From the NCBI RefSeq assembly GCF_023721835.1, contig NZ_JAMKFE010000001.1:248001-312000 (forward strand): DNA of 64,000 nt, given 5' to 3'. A model generated the notes under the pieces. The model saw only the letters and a program-made list of their open reading frames with translations. It made no database searches and was not told the DNA's origin. The DNA is from Caldimonas mangrovi. GTDB taxonomy: Bacteria > Pseudomonadota > Gammaproteobacteria > Burkholderiales > Burkholderiaceae_C. A program made the position numbers and the translations under genes. Of the stretch, positions 9,706-18,122 are shown piece after piece; the stretch's first letter is position 1, and every line of letters begins with the position of its first letter.

Positions 9706-11192
9706 CGCCAGGGCTGCGCTGGTCGGGGCTGCGGCGCGGCCTTGTCGGCATGACCTTGGTTGCCGTGCTCATCGTCGCGCTTGCGATGGTGCAACAGCGA
9801 TCCTCCCCCGAGTCGTTTCTCGCCCGCCATGTGCAGTTGCAGGTGAAGCTCGACGCTCTGCGGCGGGCCGACAGCGAATGGACCGTCCAGATCCTGGGTG
9901 TTCAAGCCGGCCTGGCAGGCAACTACGACCCGCTGAGCCATGCGGCGGACGCGATGACCGCGGCGCAGTTTGCCGCGGCGGCAGACGCTCTCGCGCTCGG
10001 TGTGCCGGCGGGGACGTCGGCGCTCGCGCAATTGCATGCTGCGGTCGAGATCAAGGCCCAAGCGGCCGAACGGATGAAATCCGAGCGTGCGATCCTGGCC
10101 AATTCGCAGCGCTTCCTGCCGACGCTCGTCGACCAGATCGCCACCGAGCTGCGGCAGCGCCGGCGGCGTGCCGGACAGAACGACGACGCCCAGGCGGCGC
10201 TCGACGCCGTGAACGTCGTCGCGCGCGCGATGCTGCGCTCCGTCAGCCACCCCGAGAACTCGGCACAGTTCCGGCTCGACGAGGCCTTGGTCGACCTGCG
10301 GCAAGTGCGGACGCGGCGGGGAGCGTTGCGCGACTTGGCGGACCGCTTCGAACTGCTCGATGTCCACGCCTTCGCGGTGCTGCAACACCGCGAGCGTTTA
10401 CGGCTTGCATCGCGCACGGCGCTGAACGCGCCGGTGATGGCCGCAGTCGACGCGATCGAAGCCGAGGTCGACGGGATGCTGCGGGATCGGCTGGCCCAGG
10501 CGCGGCGTTATCGTGCGCATCTTTTCGTGCTGGCGACATTGCTGTGCGCCGTCTCGGTGTACGCGGTGGCCGGGTGGTGGCGCAGCTACCGGGCGCTCGG
10601 CGCCGCCAATGCCGGCCTGGAACGCCAACTCGAAGAAACCCGACGACTGATGCACCATGCCGCGGAGCTGCAGGATGAAGCCGCGCGCGACCCCCTGACC
10701 GGGCTGGCGAACCGTCGCGTGGTCGAGGACCGGCTGGAGCACGCGCTGCACCTTGCCGAGCGGCACGCGACTGCACTCGCGGTGCTGTTTGTCGACCTCG
10801 ATGGCTTCAAGGCCGTCAATGACCGCCATGGACACGCCACCGGCGACCTGCTGCTTGTGGACGTCGCACGCCGTCTGCGTGGCCAGGTACGCGACGCGGA
10901 CACCGTGGCCCGCCTGGGCGGCGATGAGTTCGTGCTGATCCTCGAATCGACCGACGAAGCCGGCGCGAAGCGCGTCGCAGACGCCATCATTGCCGAGTTG
11001 CGCTCGATCGACCACATCGAGTCGCACCCGGTGGCGATCGGTGCGAGCGTCGGCGTGGTGACGTGGCGGCCGCAAGCCGGCGCCGTGCCGGCGGCCACGC
11101 TGTTGCGGCGCGCCGACGCGGCGATGTACGAGGCGAAGCGCGCAGGCAAGGCACGCTACGCGCTCGCTGTCCTCGACGACGCGCAGGCCTGA
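9702..11192 (+). CDS. Membrane diguanylate cyclase with periplasmic DAHL-like sensor
   Basis: 496 residues from a GTG at 9702 that overlaps the peroxidase stop. A membrane segment lies at about 13-31. A long helical periplasmic region (about 40-265) containing ALRRADSEW and NYDPLSHAADAM resembles DAHL-type sensory domains. A second membrane segment follows at about 270-290, then a short coiled linker and a GGDEF domain with LGGDEFVL (motif at 406-410). Synthesis of c-di-GMP is expected because the catalytic motif is intact. Coupling with a periplasmic peroxidase suggests that the sensor reads periplasmic redox or peroxide state, but this is inference. Confidence 0.9.
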   Translation: MTPGLRWSGLRRGLVGMTLVAVLIVALAMVQQRSSPESFLARHVQLQVKLDALRRADSEWTVQILGVQAGLAGNYDPLSHAADAMTAAQFAAAADALALGVPAGTSALAQLHAAVEIKAQAAERMKSERAILANSQRFLPTLVDQIATELRQRRRRAGQNDDAQAALDAVNVVARAMLRSVSHPENSAQFRLDEALVDLRQVRTRRGALRDLADRFELLDVHAFAVLQHRERLRLASRTALNAPVMAAVDAIEAEVDGMLRDRLAQARRYRAHLFVLATLLCAVSVYAVAGWWRSYRALGAANAGLERQLEETRRLMHHAAELQDEAARDPLTGLANRRVVEDRLEHALHLAERHATALAVLFVDLDGFKAVNDRHGHATGDLLLVDVARRLRGQVRDADTVARLGGDEFVLILESTDEAGAKRVADAIIAELRSIDHIESHPVAIGASVGVVTWRPQAGAVPAATLLRRADAAMYEAKRAGKARYALAVLDDAQA

Positions 11193-11235
11193 GATTGCCG
11201 GGCCGCCGGCCGCGGGCGCTGCGCAAGGGGGCTTT

Positions 11236-11703
11236 TCACAGCGTGCGGCCGGCCAGCGCGATCGCGAAGGTCAACGTGCCCAGCACCAGGTTGAAGGCCA
11301 CCAGCCGGCGGATCGAGTCGAGCTGCATGGCCGCCGCCTTCCAGTCCGCGGCGGTGGCGGCCCGCTGTGCACGCGGGTAGGTCGCGAACCGGACGTGCCC
11401 GAATACCGCGATCATCAGCAGCCCCATGGCGAGCATTGCGTGGATGCTCCAGTGGACTGCCGCAAAGCCACCGCGGTAGGCAATCATCGACACACCGCTC
11501 ACCAGGAGCACGCCGATCGATGCCGCCACCCCCGTGAAGAAGCGGCTCAGCACGACCATCATGAACGGTACTCGCTGCGGCGGCTGCAGGGCCGACACCG
11601 CTGCCGGCCTCACTGCGAAGTGCATGCAGGCCATGCCGCCCACCCAAGCGGCGGCGGCGAGCACGTGAAGCACGAGCAGCAGGGCGTAGAGCAATGGGTG
11701 CAC
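11236..11703 (-). CDS. CopD-like four-helix membrane protein
   Basis: 155 residues with about four hydrophobic helices (about 2-22, 44-70, 80-102 and 130-152). Histidines lie near membrane edges (LHVLAAAAWVGGMACMHF, VHWSIHAML, GHVRF), as in the CopD/DUF2269-like family linked to copper resistance or haem/quinone membrane chemistry. The start is a GTG at 11703 placed directly after the stop codon of the upstream zinc-ribbon gene with no gap, so the two are a coupled pair. A function in copper handling is a family suggestion only. Confidence 0.78.
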   Translation of the reverse strand: MHPLLYALLLVLHVLAAAAWVGGMACMHFAVRPAAVSALQPPQRVPFMMVVLSRFFTGVAASIGVLLVSGVSMIAYRGGFAAVHWSIHAMLAMGLLMIAVFGHVRFATYPRAQRAATAADWKAAAMQLDSIRRLVAFNLVLGTLTFAIALAGRTL

Positions 11704-11958
11704 TCAGTCGAAGATGTCACTGAGCCAGGACTTGTGGCGCTTCTTGTGATGGCCGTGGTCCGAATCCACGAAATCGGGCCGTCGTTGAGGCGATTGCGCC
11801 GCTGGTGCTGCGGGTTGCACCGTAGCAGCGCGTTCGATCAGCTTGTCGAGCTCGCCTCGGTCCAGCCACACGCCGCGGCACTGGGGACAGTAGTCGATCT
11901 CGACGCCTTGGCGATCGGTCATGGCGAGCGTCGTGTCAGGGCAGCTGGGGCATTTCAT
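11704..11958 (-). CDS. Zinc-ribbon (zf-TFIIB type) small protein
   Basis: 84 residues. Two metal-binding CxxC pairs, CPSC (residues 3-6) and CPQC, are followed by GVWLDRGELDKLIE, the hallmark of the zf-TFIIB small-protein family. The C-terminal tail is His/Lys-rich (DHGHHKKRHKSW) and ends SDIFD. It is probably a soluble zinc-binding protein; no specific role is established for the family. It sits immediately upstream of the CopD-like gene in the same direction with zero spacing. Confidence 0.85.
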   Translation of the reverse strand: MKCPSCPDTTLAMTDRQGVEIDYCPQCRGVWLDRGELDKLIERAATVQPAAPAAQSPQRRPDFVDSDHGHHKKRHKSWLSDIFD

Positions 11959-12024
11959 CGGCAGGTTCTCCTTCAGGAAGAGTCGTGTGTCATGGAGAGG
12001 CGGTGCACCGGCCTTGCAGCCGGC

Positions 12025-14094
12025 TTACTTGCCCCAGGAGTCCTTCAGGCCGGTGATCCTGTTGAAGACCGGCAAGGATGGGGACCCGGTGCCGTTGCCG
12101 TCGGCATCGGTCACGAAGTAACCGTGCCGCTCGAACTGGAACCATGCCTGCAGCGAGGACAGCGGAAGCGAAGGCTCGACGTAGGCGCGTGTCAGCCGCT
12201 TGCTCTGCGGATTCAACAACTGCTTGTAGTCCTTGCCTCCGGCATCGGGATGCTCGTCGGTGAACAGCCGGTCGTACAAGCGCACTTCGGCTTCGACGCC
12301 GTCGGCGACGCCGACCCAGGTGATCACTCCCTTCACCTTGACCGCGTCCGCCCCCGGCGTCCCGCTCTTGGTGTCCGGCACCACCTCGGCGAGCACGGCG
12401 GTGACGTTCCCGTCGGCATCCTTCTCGCACCCGGTGCACCGGACCACGTAGCCGTACTTCAACCGCACCGTGTTGCCCGGGTAGAGCCGGTGGTAGCCCT
12501 TGGGCGGCTCCTCGGCGAAGTCGTCACGCTCGATCCACAGCTCGTGGCCGAGGCTGAAGCGGCGCTGGCCCAGCTCGGGCAGCTTGGGATGGGCAGGCGC
12601 TGCACACGCTTCCAGATGTTCGGCGCTGCCGAACACCTCGGCCCAGTTGGTCAGCTTCAGCTTGACCGGCTCCAGCACCGCCATCGCGCGCGGGGCCTTG
12701 CTTTCCAGGTCGTCGCGCACTGCCGCTTCGAGCAGGCTGTAGTCGATCCAGCCGCTGGCCTTGCTGACGCCGATGCGATCGGCAAACAGGCGCAGCGCCT
12801 CGGGCGTGTAGCCGCGCCGGCGCATGCCGACGATCGTCGGCATGCGAGGGTCGTCCCAGCCGTCGACGATGCTTTCGTCCACCAGTGCTTTCAGCTTGCG
12901 CTTGCTGGTCACCACGTAGGTGAGGTTGAGCCGGGCGAACTCGTACTGGTGCGGCAGGTTGAAGGGCTCGATGCGGTGCGGCTCCAGCGCATGCGACAGC
13001 AGCGGGGTGAAGTGGTGCGTCTCGCTCTTCAGCAACTGGAAGAACGCAGCCAGGTCGGTGATCACCGCACCTCGATCATGTTCCCATTTCCTGAACAGTG
13101 CGCGCATGCGCTCCTCGGGCTCGCTGTGGTCGAGCTTGTGCGCGTGGTTGTGGCAGTGCAGCGCGAACTCCTTGCCGGCCTCGATGCCTTGCTGTTCGAT
13201 GTCCTCGATCAGCGCTTTCGCCCGGTGGAACTCGGGCTCGCGCAGGATGGGCACGATGCGCTCGAGCACCCAGTCGTAGAAGGGGCGTTGGTCTTCGAAT
13301 TCGAGCGTGCAGATCGAGTGCGTGATGTTTTCCAGCGCGTCCTCGATCGGGTGCGCGAAGGTGTACATCGGGTAGATGCACCAGGTGTCGCCGGTGTTGT
13401 GGTGCGTCGCGTGCTTGATGCGGTAGATCGCCGGGTCTCGCATGTTGATGTTGGGCGAGGCCATGTCGATCTTGGCACGCACCACCATCGCACCGTCGGG
13501 GTGCCGGCCGTCGCGCATCTCGCGCAGGCGGGCCAGGCTTTCCTGCGCCGCGCGGTTGCGATAGGGGCTGTCGGTGCCGGGCGTCGTGAAGTCGCCGCGG
13601 TTGGCACGCATCTCGTCGGCCGACTGCTCGTCCACGTAGGCGTGGCCGTGTTCGATCAGGTACTCGGCGGCGCGGTACATGAAGTCGAAATAGTTGCTGG
13701 CGTAGTAGAGGTGGCTCGTGGCGTTCGCGTCCCAGCTCCAGCCCAGCCACTGCACCGCGTCGACGATCGCGTCGACGTACTCCTGCTCTTCCTTTTCGGG
13801 ATTGGTGTCGTCGAAACGCAGATGGCACACGCCGCCATACTCTTGCGCGAGGCCGAAATTCAGGCAGATGCTCTTGGCATGGCCCACGTGCAGGTAGCCG
13901 TTGGGCTCGGGCGGGAACCGCAGGCGCACGCGCGCCGGGTCGACCGGGCCTTGTGCGTGGTGGCGGCCGTCGCCGGGCGTGCCACCCCAATGGCGGCCGC
14001 TGTAGCGTCCCTGCGCCAGGTCGCGCTCGACGGCAGCGCGCAAGAAGTTGCTGGAGGAAGGCTTGTTCTCTTCTTTGCTGGAGGGGGCCGACAT
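12025..14094 (-). CDS. glnS: Glutaminyl-tRNA synthetase with large internal insertion
   Basis: 689 residues. This class I synthetase charges tRNA-Gln with glutamine in the cytosol. The HIGH motif is HVGH in PPEPNGYLHVGHAKS (about 61-75) and the KMSKS equivalent is TSKRK (about 396-400). The C-terminal anticodon-binding beta-barrels are intact to the end. The usual catalytic block EDQRPFYDWVLERI (ends 280) and PHQYEFARLNL (from 381) are normally almost adjacent; here about 100 residues are inserted between them (bases 12955-13254) with no stop or frame change. Length therefore exceeds the common 550-600. The start is the ATG at 14094, with a flexible Ser/Lys-rich N-tail. Confidence 0.95.
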   Translation of the reverse strand: MSAPSSKEENKPSSSNFLRAAVERDLAQGRYSGRHWGGTPGDGRHHAQGPVDPARVRLRFPPEPNGYLHVGHAKSICLNFGLAQEYGGVCHLRFDDTNPEKEEQEYVDAIVDAVQWLGWSWDANATSHLYYASNYFDFMYRAAEYLIEHGHAYVDEQSADEMRANRGDFTTPGTDSPYRNRAAQESLARLREMRDGRHPDGAMVVRAKIDMASPNINMRDPAIYRIKHATHHNTGDTWCIYPMYTFAHPIEDALENITHSICTLEFEDQRPFYDWVLERIVPILREPEFHRAKALIEDIEQQGIEAGKEFALHCHNHAHKLDHSEPEERMRALFRKWEHDRGAVITDLAAFFQLLKSETHHFTPLLSHALEPHRIEPFNLPHQYEFARLNLTYVVTSKRKLKALVDESIVDGWDDPRMPTIVGMRRRGYTPEALRLFADRIGVSKASGWIDYSLLEAAVRDDLESKAPRAMAVLEPVKLKLTNWAEVFGSAEHLEACAAPAHPKLPELGQRRFSLGHELWIERDDFAEEPPKGYHRLYPGNTVRLKYGYVVRCTGCEKDADGNVTAVLAEVVPDTKSGTPGADAVKVKGVITWVGVADGVEAEVRLYDRLFTDEHPDAGGKDYKQLLNPQSKRLTRAYVEPSLPLSSLQAWFQFERHGYFVTDADGNGTGSPSLPVFNRITGLKDSWGK

Positions 14095-14270
14095 AGGGGC
14101 TGTGGACGCTCTGAAAAGGAGGTGGGAAATGGAGCGGTCATTCTACGGGCCGACCCCGGTGCGTTACGGTTGATCACCATGGGCACCCCATTGGGCTCCT
14201 AGTGTTGTTCACTGCGGATACGGTTGCCACAGGGGCCGCCGGGCATTCCGCCGCTCAAGGGAGCCTGAAA

Positions 14271-15059
14271 ATGGACAAACTTTGGTCATTTTTGGTGCGA
14301 CCGGTGTACCGCCGGCTGCGTTCATTGCCGTGGTCGGCCCTGCTGGGGGCGTCGCTCGCCGTAGCGAGCGTCCCGGCGGCAGCGGCGGTGCTCGCAGTGG
14401 ATTTCGAGTTGAGCCGGACGCAACACACCCGGCTCCACCACGGCATGTACATCGACGTCTGGGTCGAGCCATGGCCCTCCGAGGTGACCGCAACGTTCGA
14501 CGACATGGTCACCCTGGACTACTCTGCCGGTAGTCAGGCCAGCTACTCGATCGGGAGCCCGGGCTCGGTCGTGTCGATCGACTCTGAGTCCGCATGGGAC
14601 TACCGCTTTCCGCCGGGGGACGGCGTCTACGAGACCTGGGTCAGGGCGACGCAGGACTGGAGCGGCTCGCAGGTCGTGACGTCGTTCCTGTTCCGGATGG
14701 AACACACGCGTGTGCAGGAGTCGACAGGCAATGACTTCGCTTACCGGACCCGCAACTCCTTGTCCCTCGGCATCGACTTCGTTTCCGCAAAGGATGGCGT
14801 CCCGGTGCTTACGTCCGAGACCCTGCGGCACTACTTCACCGGGGAACTGGGCGCGCCCCGGTCGATCGGCCGCTTCACCCGCACGTATGCGACGACCCGG
14901 CTGGATTCCGGCCCCACCCTGCTCGGCTACGACGAAATCAGCGGCACCGCCGTCCTGCAGCCTGTCCCCGAGCCCGGTACATGGGGGTTGATGGGCGCGG
15001 GCTTGACCCTGCTGGCATGGCGCGTCGGCCGCCGCAAGACGGCCAGCCCTCGCACTTGA
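14271..15059 (+). CDS. PEP-CTERM sorting-domain secreted protein
   Basis: 262 residues from the ATG at 14271, preceded by GGAG. A signal peptide (about 15-45, ending PAAAAVLA) is followed by a beta-rich, Ser/Thr-rich extracellular body. The C-terminus has VPEPGTWGLMGAGLTLLAW then RVGRRK: the PEP motif, a hydrophobic helix and a basic tail that define the exosortase substrate signal. It would be exported, processed by an exosortase and released or surface-attached. No exosortase or polysaccharide gene lies in this window, so the machinery must be elsewhere. The body has no recognised enzymatic domain. Confidence 0.87.
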   Translation: MDKLWSFLVRPVYRRLRSLPWSALLGASLAVASVPAAAAVLAVDFELSRTQHTRLHHGMYIDVWVEPWPSEVTATFDDMVTLDYSAGSQASYSIGSPGSVVSIDSESAWDYRFPPGDGVYETWVRATQDWSGSQVVTSFLFRMEHTRVQESTGNDFAYRTRNSLSLGIDFVSAKDGVPVLTSETLRHYFTGELGAPRSIGRFTRTYATTRLDSGPTLLGYDEISGTAVLQPVPEPGTWGLMGAGLTLLAWRVGRRKTASPRT

Positions 15060-15325
15060 GCCGCGCGACGGGCGGGCGGCTGTTCGCGCGAGCCTTCTGG
15101 TATGTTGCCGGCATCCGCGGTGCCGGCGCGCCAGCGCATGCACGGCCCTTTCAGCGAAGAAAAGACGTCTCCCGGCCTTGGACCTCAGGGTCTGGCGACG
15201 GCCCTGCTTCCGTGGCGGGCACACGGCCGCAAGCGGACGGTTTTTCGGGGTGGCGAGATCCAGTCGCAACGCGGCCCCGTATATGCCTGGGTACCCGGCG
15301 TGGGTACGACTCACCGGAGACCGCC

Positions 15326-15838
15326 ATGACGTCCCACTCCACCCCGCTGGACCGTGCTTCCCGCTTCGTCCTCGCGTTCGCCGCGTTGGCATTCGGCGCC
15401 AGCCTCGCGCTGGGCGCAGCGCCGGTGTTCGCGGCCGACACCTGGGACGTCCCCGTGACGAGCAAATCTGCCGAAGACCGCGACATGGCGGCCGGCCGCA
15501 AGGCGCTGGCCGACAAGCAGTGGGCCAAGGCGGCCGGGCATTTCGAGCGCGTGGTGTCGCGCGATGCACGCAATGCCGACGCGCACAACCTGCTCGGCTA
15601 TTCGTACCGCTGGATGGACCGCATGGATGACTCCTTCCACCACTACGGCCGCGCACTCGAACTGCAACCCGACCACCGTGGCGCCCACGAATACGTGGGC
15701 ATCGCCCATCTGAAGGTCGGCAACGTAGCGAAGGCCGAGGAACATCTTGCCCGCCTGCGACAGATCTGTGGCGCCGACTGCGAAGAGACCCGTTCGCTCG
15801 GTGCCAAGTTGGCCGAGTACCGCTCGGCCCAGCGCTGA
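15326..15838 (+). CDS. Secreted tetratricopeptide-repeat protein
   Basis: 170 residues. A long signal peptide ends near VFAAD (about 37). The mature part carries TPR units (about 50-85, 88-120 and 122-150), for example AEDRDMAAGRKALADKQW, AHNLLGYSYRWM and GAHEYVGIAHLKVG. The two Cys near the C-terminus (ICGADCEE) could form a periplasmic disulfide. It is likely a periplasmic protein-protein interaction scaffold; the partner is unknown. The upstream 266 bases (15060-15325) hold no convincing gene. The start at 15326 is chosen because the signal peptide begins there and CGGAGA lies upstream. Confidence 0.8.
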   Translation: MTSHSTPLDRASRFVLAFAALAFGASLALGAAPVFAADTWDVPVTSKSAEDRDMAAGRKALADKQWAKAAGHFERVVSRDARNADAHNLLGYSYRWMDRMDDSFHHYGRALELQPDHRGAHEYVGIAHLKVGNVAKAEEHLARLRQICGADCEETRSLGAKLAEYRSAQR

Positions 15839-15961
15839 CAGGAAAGCGACATGGGTGCGCCGCCGTGCCGTGCATCGGTCCGGCCAGCGGGCGACGGGCC
15901 GGCGGGGGGGGGGCCGTCAGTGAGCGCTCTCTGTCGCAGGTCTGGAAAAGGCTGTTTACAC

Positions 15962-15987
15962 GGTAAAGCAGGGTAAAGCTCGGTAAA
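15962..15987 (+). promoter_or_regulatory. Triple CpxR-like box (GTAAA-N5-GTAAA-N5-GTAAA)
   Basis: Three exact GGTAAA repeats start at 15962, 15972 and 15982, spaced 10 bases apart, one helical turn. The form GTAAA-N5-GTAAA is the published consensus of the envelope-stress regulator CpxR in enterobacteria. The site lies about 75 bases before the start of the secreted His-rich protein gene. No cpxR or cpxA gene is in the window, so the regulator is inferred. Confidence 0.5.
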
Positions 15988-16063
15988 CCGTGACCACCGC
16001 CCGCCGACGCGGTGCGTTAATTGCGCAAGGCCCCCGTTCAAGGGCCTGCAAAGGAGAACTTCT

Positions 16064-16438
16064 ATGAACCGACGAGCCCTCTTCGCAACTGCAGCGCTGA
16101 CGCTGGCCGGCCTGGCCGCAGCACCGGCCCATGCAGGCGACGTGTACTGGTCGATCGGCGTGCATGGGTCCGGCGTCTCGACGCACGTCTCGAACGCACG
16201 CCCGGTGGTGGTGCATCCGGCACCGGTGGTGGTGTATCCCGCGCCGCACGTCGTCTATGGGCCGCCGCCGGTGGTCTATGCGCCGCGCCCGGTCTACGTA
16301 CGGCCCGCTCCGGTGGTCGTGGTGCGGGGCCACGGGCATGGTCACCATCACAGGCACTGGGACAGGCATCACCACCGCGGTGATGGCCGTCACGGCTCGC
16401 ATGGGCGGCATGTGCGTCACGACCACTGGGATCGCTGA
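16064..16438 (+). CDS. Secreted Val/Pro/Tyr-repeat, His-rich protein
   Basis: 124 residues. A signal peptide (about 1-24, ending AHAGD) gives a periplasmic or exported protein. The centre is a proline-valine-tyrosine repeat (PVVVHPAP, PVVVYPAP, PPPVVYAPRP, PVYVRPAP) that is probably extended. The last 37 residues contain 14 histidines in HGH, HHH and RHD patterns, which should bind transition metals or respond to pH. The GGAG ribosome site is good. I recognise the composition from small periplasmic proteins of Burkholderiales but no function is established. The upstream CpxR-like box suggests envelope-stress or metal-stress control. Confidence 0.75.
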   Translation: MNRRALFATAALTLAGLAAAPAHAGDVYWSIGVHGSGVSTHVSNARPVVVHPAPVVVYPAPHVVYGPPPVVYAPRPVYVRPAPVVVVRGHGHGHHHRHWDRHHHRGDGRHGSHGRHVRHDHWDR

Positions 16439-16516
16439 GCACGTCGTCCGGGATGGGAGCGCCTCGCACGGCAAGCCGCCGGCGGGGCGTTCACTTTCCT
16501 CCCGCGCGGCAGCCCC

Positions 16517-16801
16517 TCAGGCCTGCTGCCGCCGCAGCCTCTGCGCTTCTTCGTTGACCATGCGCTGCACCCAGCCGTCACCTGCCAGGCTCAGAAAGGT
16601 GACCAGGCCATGGATGCCGAGGCCCAGCCCCCAGCCGGCAAGGGGCCAGACCGACCAGCGGTAGCCGCCGTGCAACTCGTTGATCAGCCAGAGGCCGGCG
16701 TTGACCAGCAGGAATATCAGCAGGTGGATCAGAAAGCCGATCTTGCGCCAGACGCGGCGGCGGGCGGCATGGACCAGGGCGGTGTCGGTGGGGTAGGTCA
16801 T
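16517..16801 (-). CDS. 2TM-domain small membrane protein
   Basis: 94 residues. Two hydrophobic helices (about 22-44 and 52-72) are separated by a short loop with a conserved-looking NELHGG and W-rich stretch, flanked by basic residues (RRRVWRK before, RMVNEEAQRLRRQQ after). This is the 2TM domain arrangement (PF13239-like) often found alone or next to histidine kinases. It is probably an inner-membrane protein of unknown function. It lies alone between the His-rich gene and the ABC binding protein. Confidence 0.78.
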   Translation of the reverse strand: MTYPTDTALVHAARRRVWRKIGFLIHLLIFLLVNAGLWLINELHGGYRWSVWPLAGWGLGLGIHGLVTFLSLAGDGWVQRMVNEEAQRLRRQQA

Positions 16802-16938
16802 CGCGGGCTCTGCATCTTGAAGTGATCGATGCCTGCATGTTCGCGCGTCGCGCCGGCATGTGCCGCCGGTGTGCGACGAAACACCGCGGGGAGCGACAAG
16901 ACGCCGCGCTGGCGGCGTGAACGGCGGGACTGCCGATG

Positions 16939-16966
16939 AAAAAAGGCGCCGGGCAAACGGCGCCTT
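16939..16966 (-). terminator. Rho-independent terminator of the ABC binding protein gene
   Basis: On the minus strand an 8-bp stem AAGGCGCC/GGCGCCTT with an 8-base loop is followed by a run of six T. It lies 22 bases after the stop of the substrate-binding protein gene. Confidence 0.85.
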
Positions 16967-16988
16967 GGATGTCGACGGCGGCTGGCTG

Positions 16989-18122
16989 CTACCAGTTGTC
17001 CGAGCGGGTCAATGCATCCCAAACGCCAGGGCGGGCGGTGTAGATGCTGATGACGCCGTAGTACTGCTCGCCCCGGTCGTTGAAGCGCACCGCATTGGTG
17101 ATCGGTGCCAGTGCGTCGATGTGCTTCAACTCGGCCGTGAGCTTCTCCGGGTCGACAGTGCGGGCCCGCTCCATGGCTGCCTTGAGCACCCAGACGGCAT
17201 CGTAGGCATAGTGCGAGCCGTAGACAGGCTCCGTGTTGAAAGCGGTGCGGTACTTCTCCAGGAAGGCCTTGCCCTGCAGGAACTCCCGAGGCTCGATGAT
17301 CGGCGAGGTCGCGTAGACCTTGATCGGCAGCGGGTTCTTGATCAGCTTGTCGGTCTTGATCGTGTCCCCGCCGAGGATCTGGATCTTGGTCAGGCCGGCC
17401 TTGTCGAGCTGCTCGATCAGTGCCAGTACCTGGAAGTCTGCGAGCGTCGTGACGATCACGTCCACGTCGGCTTTCTGCAGTTCGGGCACCAGCTTGGTGA
17501 AGTCGGTGGTCTTGTCGTCGAGCGACTGACGCACGGCCACCTTCTTCTTCGCAAGCTGGATCTGCTCGGCAGCGCTGTCGGCCAGGCCCTTGCCATAAGG
17601 CGTGCTGTCATCGATCACGGCGAACGCATTGCCGTTCAGCGCACGGGCCGCGTACGACCCCATGGCCTTGGCTTGCAGTGCGTCGTTGGCCACCAGTCGC
17701 AAGGTGGTGGGCAGGCCCATCTGCGTGTACTCGGGCTTGGTGGAGATGGCCAGCTGCGGGATGGACTTCTCGGCATAGATGGGCGCAGCGGCGATGCTGA
17801 CGCCCGAGTTCAAATGACCGATCACCGCCACCACATTGGCGTCGACCAGTTGCCTGGCGACCGTCTTGCCAACCTCCGCGTCGGCCTTGTCGTCGACCGC
17901 GATGACCTCGAGCCGGACCGCCTGGCCGTCGATCTTCAACCCTTGCTTGTTGATGTCGTCGACGGCGAGCTTGACGCCGTTGACCATGTCCTTGCCGAGC
18001 GATTCCAGCGGGCCGGACGTCGGTTGTGCGACGCCGATCTTGATCGTGTCGGGGATGCGATTGCAGGCGGTCAGGACGACCAGGGCGGACAAGCTGCCCA
18101 GGCCCAGCAGGCGACGGAACAT
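16989..18122 (-). CDS. Branched-chain amino-acid-type ABC transporter substrate-binding lipoprotein
   Basis: 377 residues. The signal peptide ends in the lipobox LTAC (Cys about 20), so it is probably a membrane-anchored periplasmic lipoprotein. The mature part is a type I periplasmic binding fold of the LivJ/LivK family: KIGVAQPTSGPLESLGKDMVNGVKLAVDDINKQG in its typical place, then VAVIGHLNSGVSIAAAPIY and a C-terminal lobe. These proteins deliver branched-chain amino acids, amides or aromatic acids to an ABC permease; no permease or ATPase gene is adjacent, so the ligand is unknown. Start ATG 18122 has GAGGAG upstream. A terminator follows at 16939-16966. Confidence 0.92.
   Translation of the reverse strand: MFRRLLGLGSLSALVVLTACNRIPDTIKIGVAQPTSGPLESLGKDMVNGVKLAVDDINKQGLKIDGQAVRLEVIAVDDKADAEVGKTVARQLVDANVVAVIGHLNSGVSIAAAPIYAEKSIPQLAISTKPEYTQMGLPTTLRLVANDALQAKAMGSYAARALNGNAFAVIDDSTPYGKGLADSAAEQIQLAKKKVAVRQSLDDKTTDFTKLVPELQKADVDVIVTTLADFQVLALIEQLDKAGLTKIQILGGDTIKTDKLIKNPLPIKVYATSPIIEPREFLQGKAFLEKYRTAFNTEPVYGSHYAYDAVWVLKAAMERARTVDPEKLTAELKHIDALAPITNAVRFNDRGEQYYGVISIYTARPGVWDALTRSDNW

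Noticed and set aside
11395-14202. Very long open frame on the plus strand opposite glnS
   Set aside because: It is the antisense shadow of glnS in GC-rich DNA; its translation has no domain features and is rich in Val/His/Arg/Gly from codon complement.
15102-15329. Short open frame in the gap before the TPR gene
   Set aside because: No ribosome site and Arg/Pro-rich random-like translation; overlaps the TPR start.
15904-15913. Run of ten G
   Set aside because: Intergenic homopolymer; no gene is interrupted by it, so no slippage switch can be argued.
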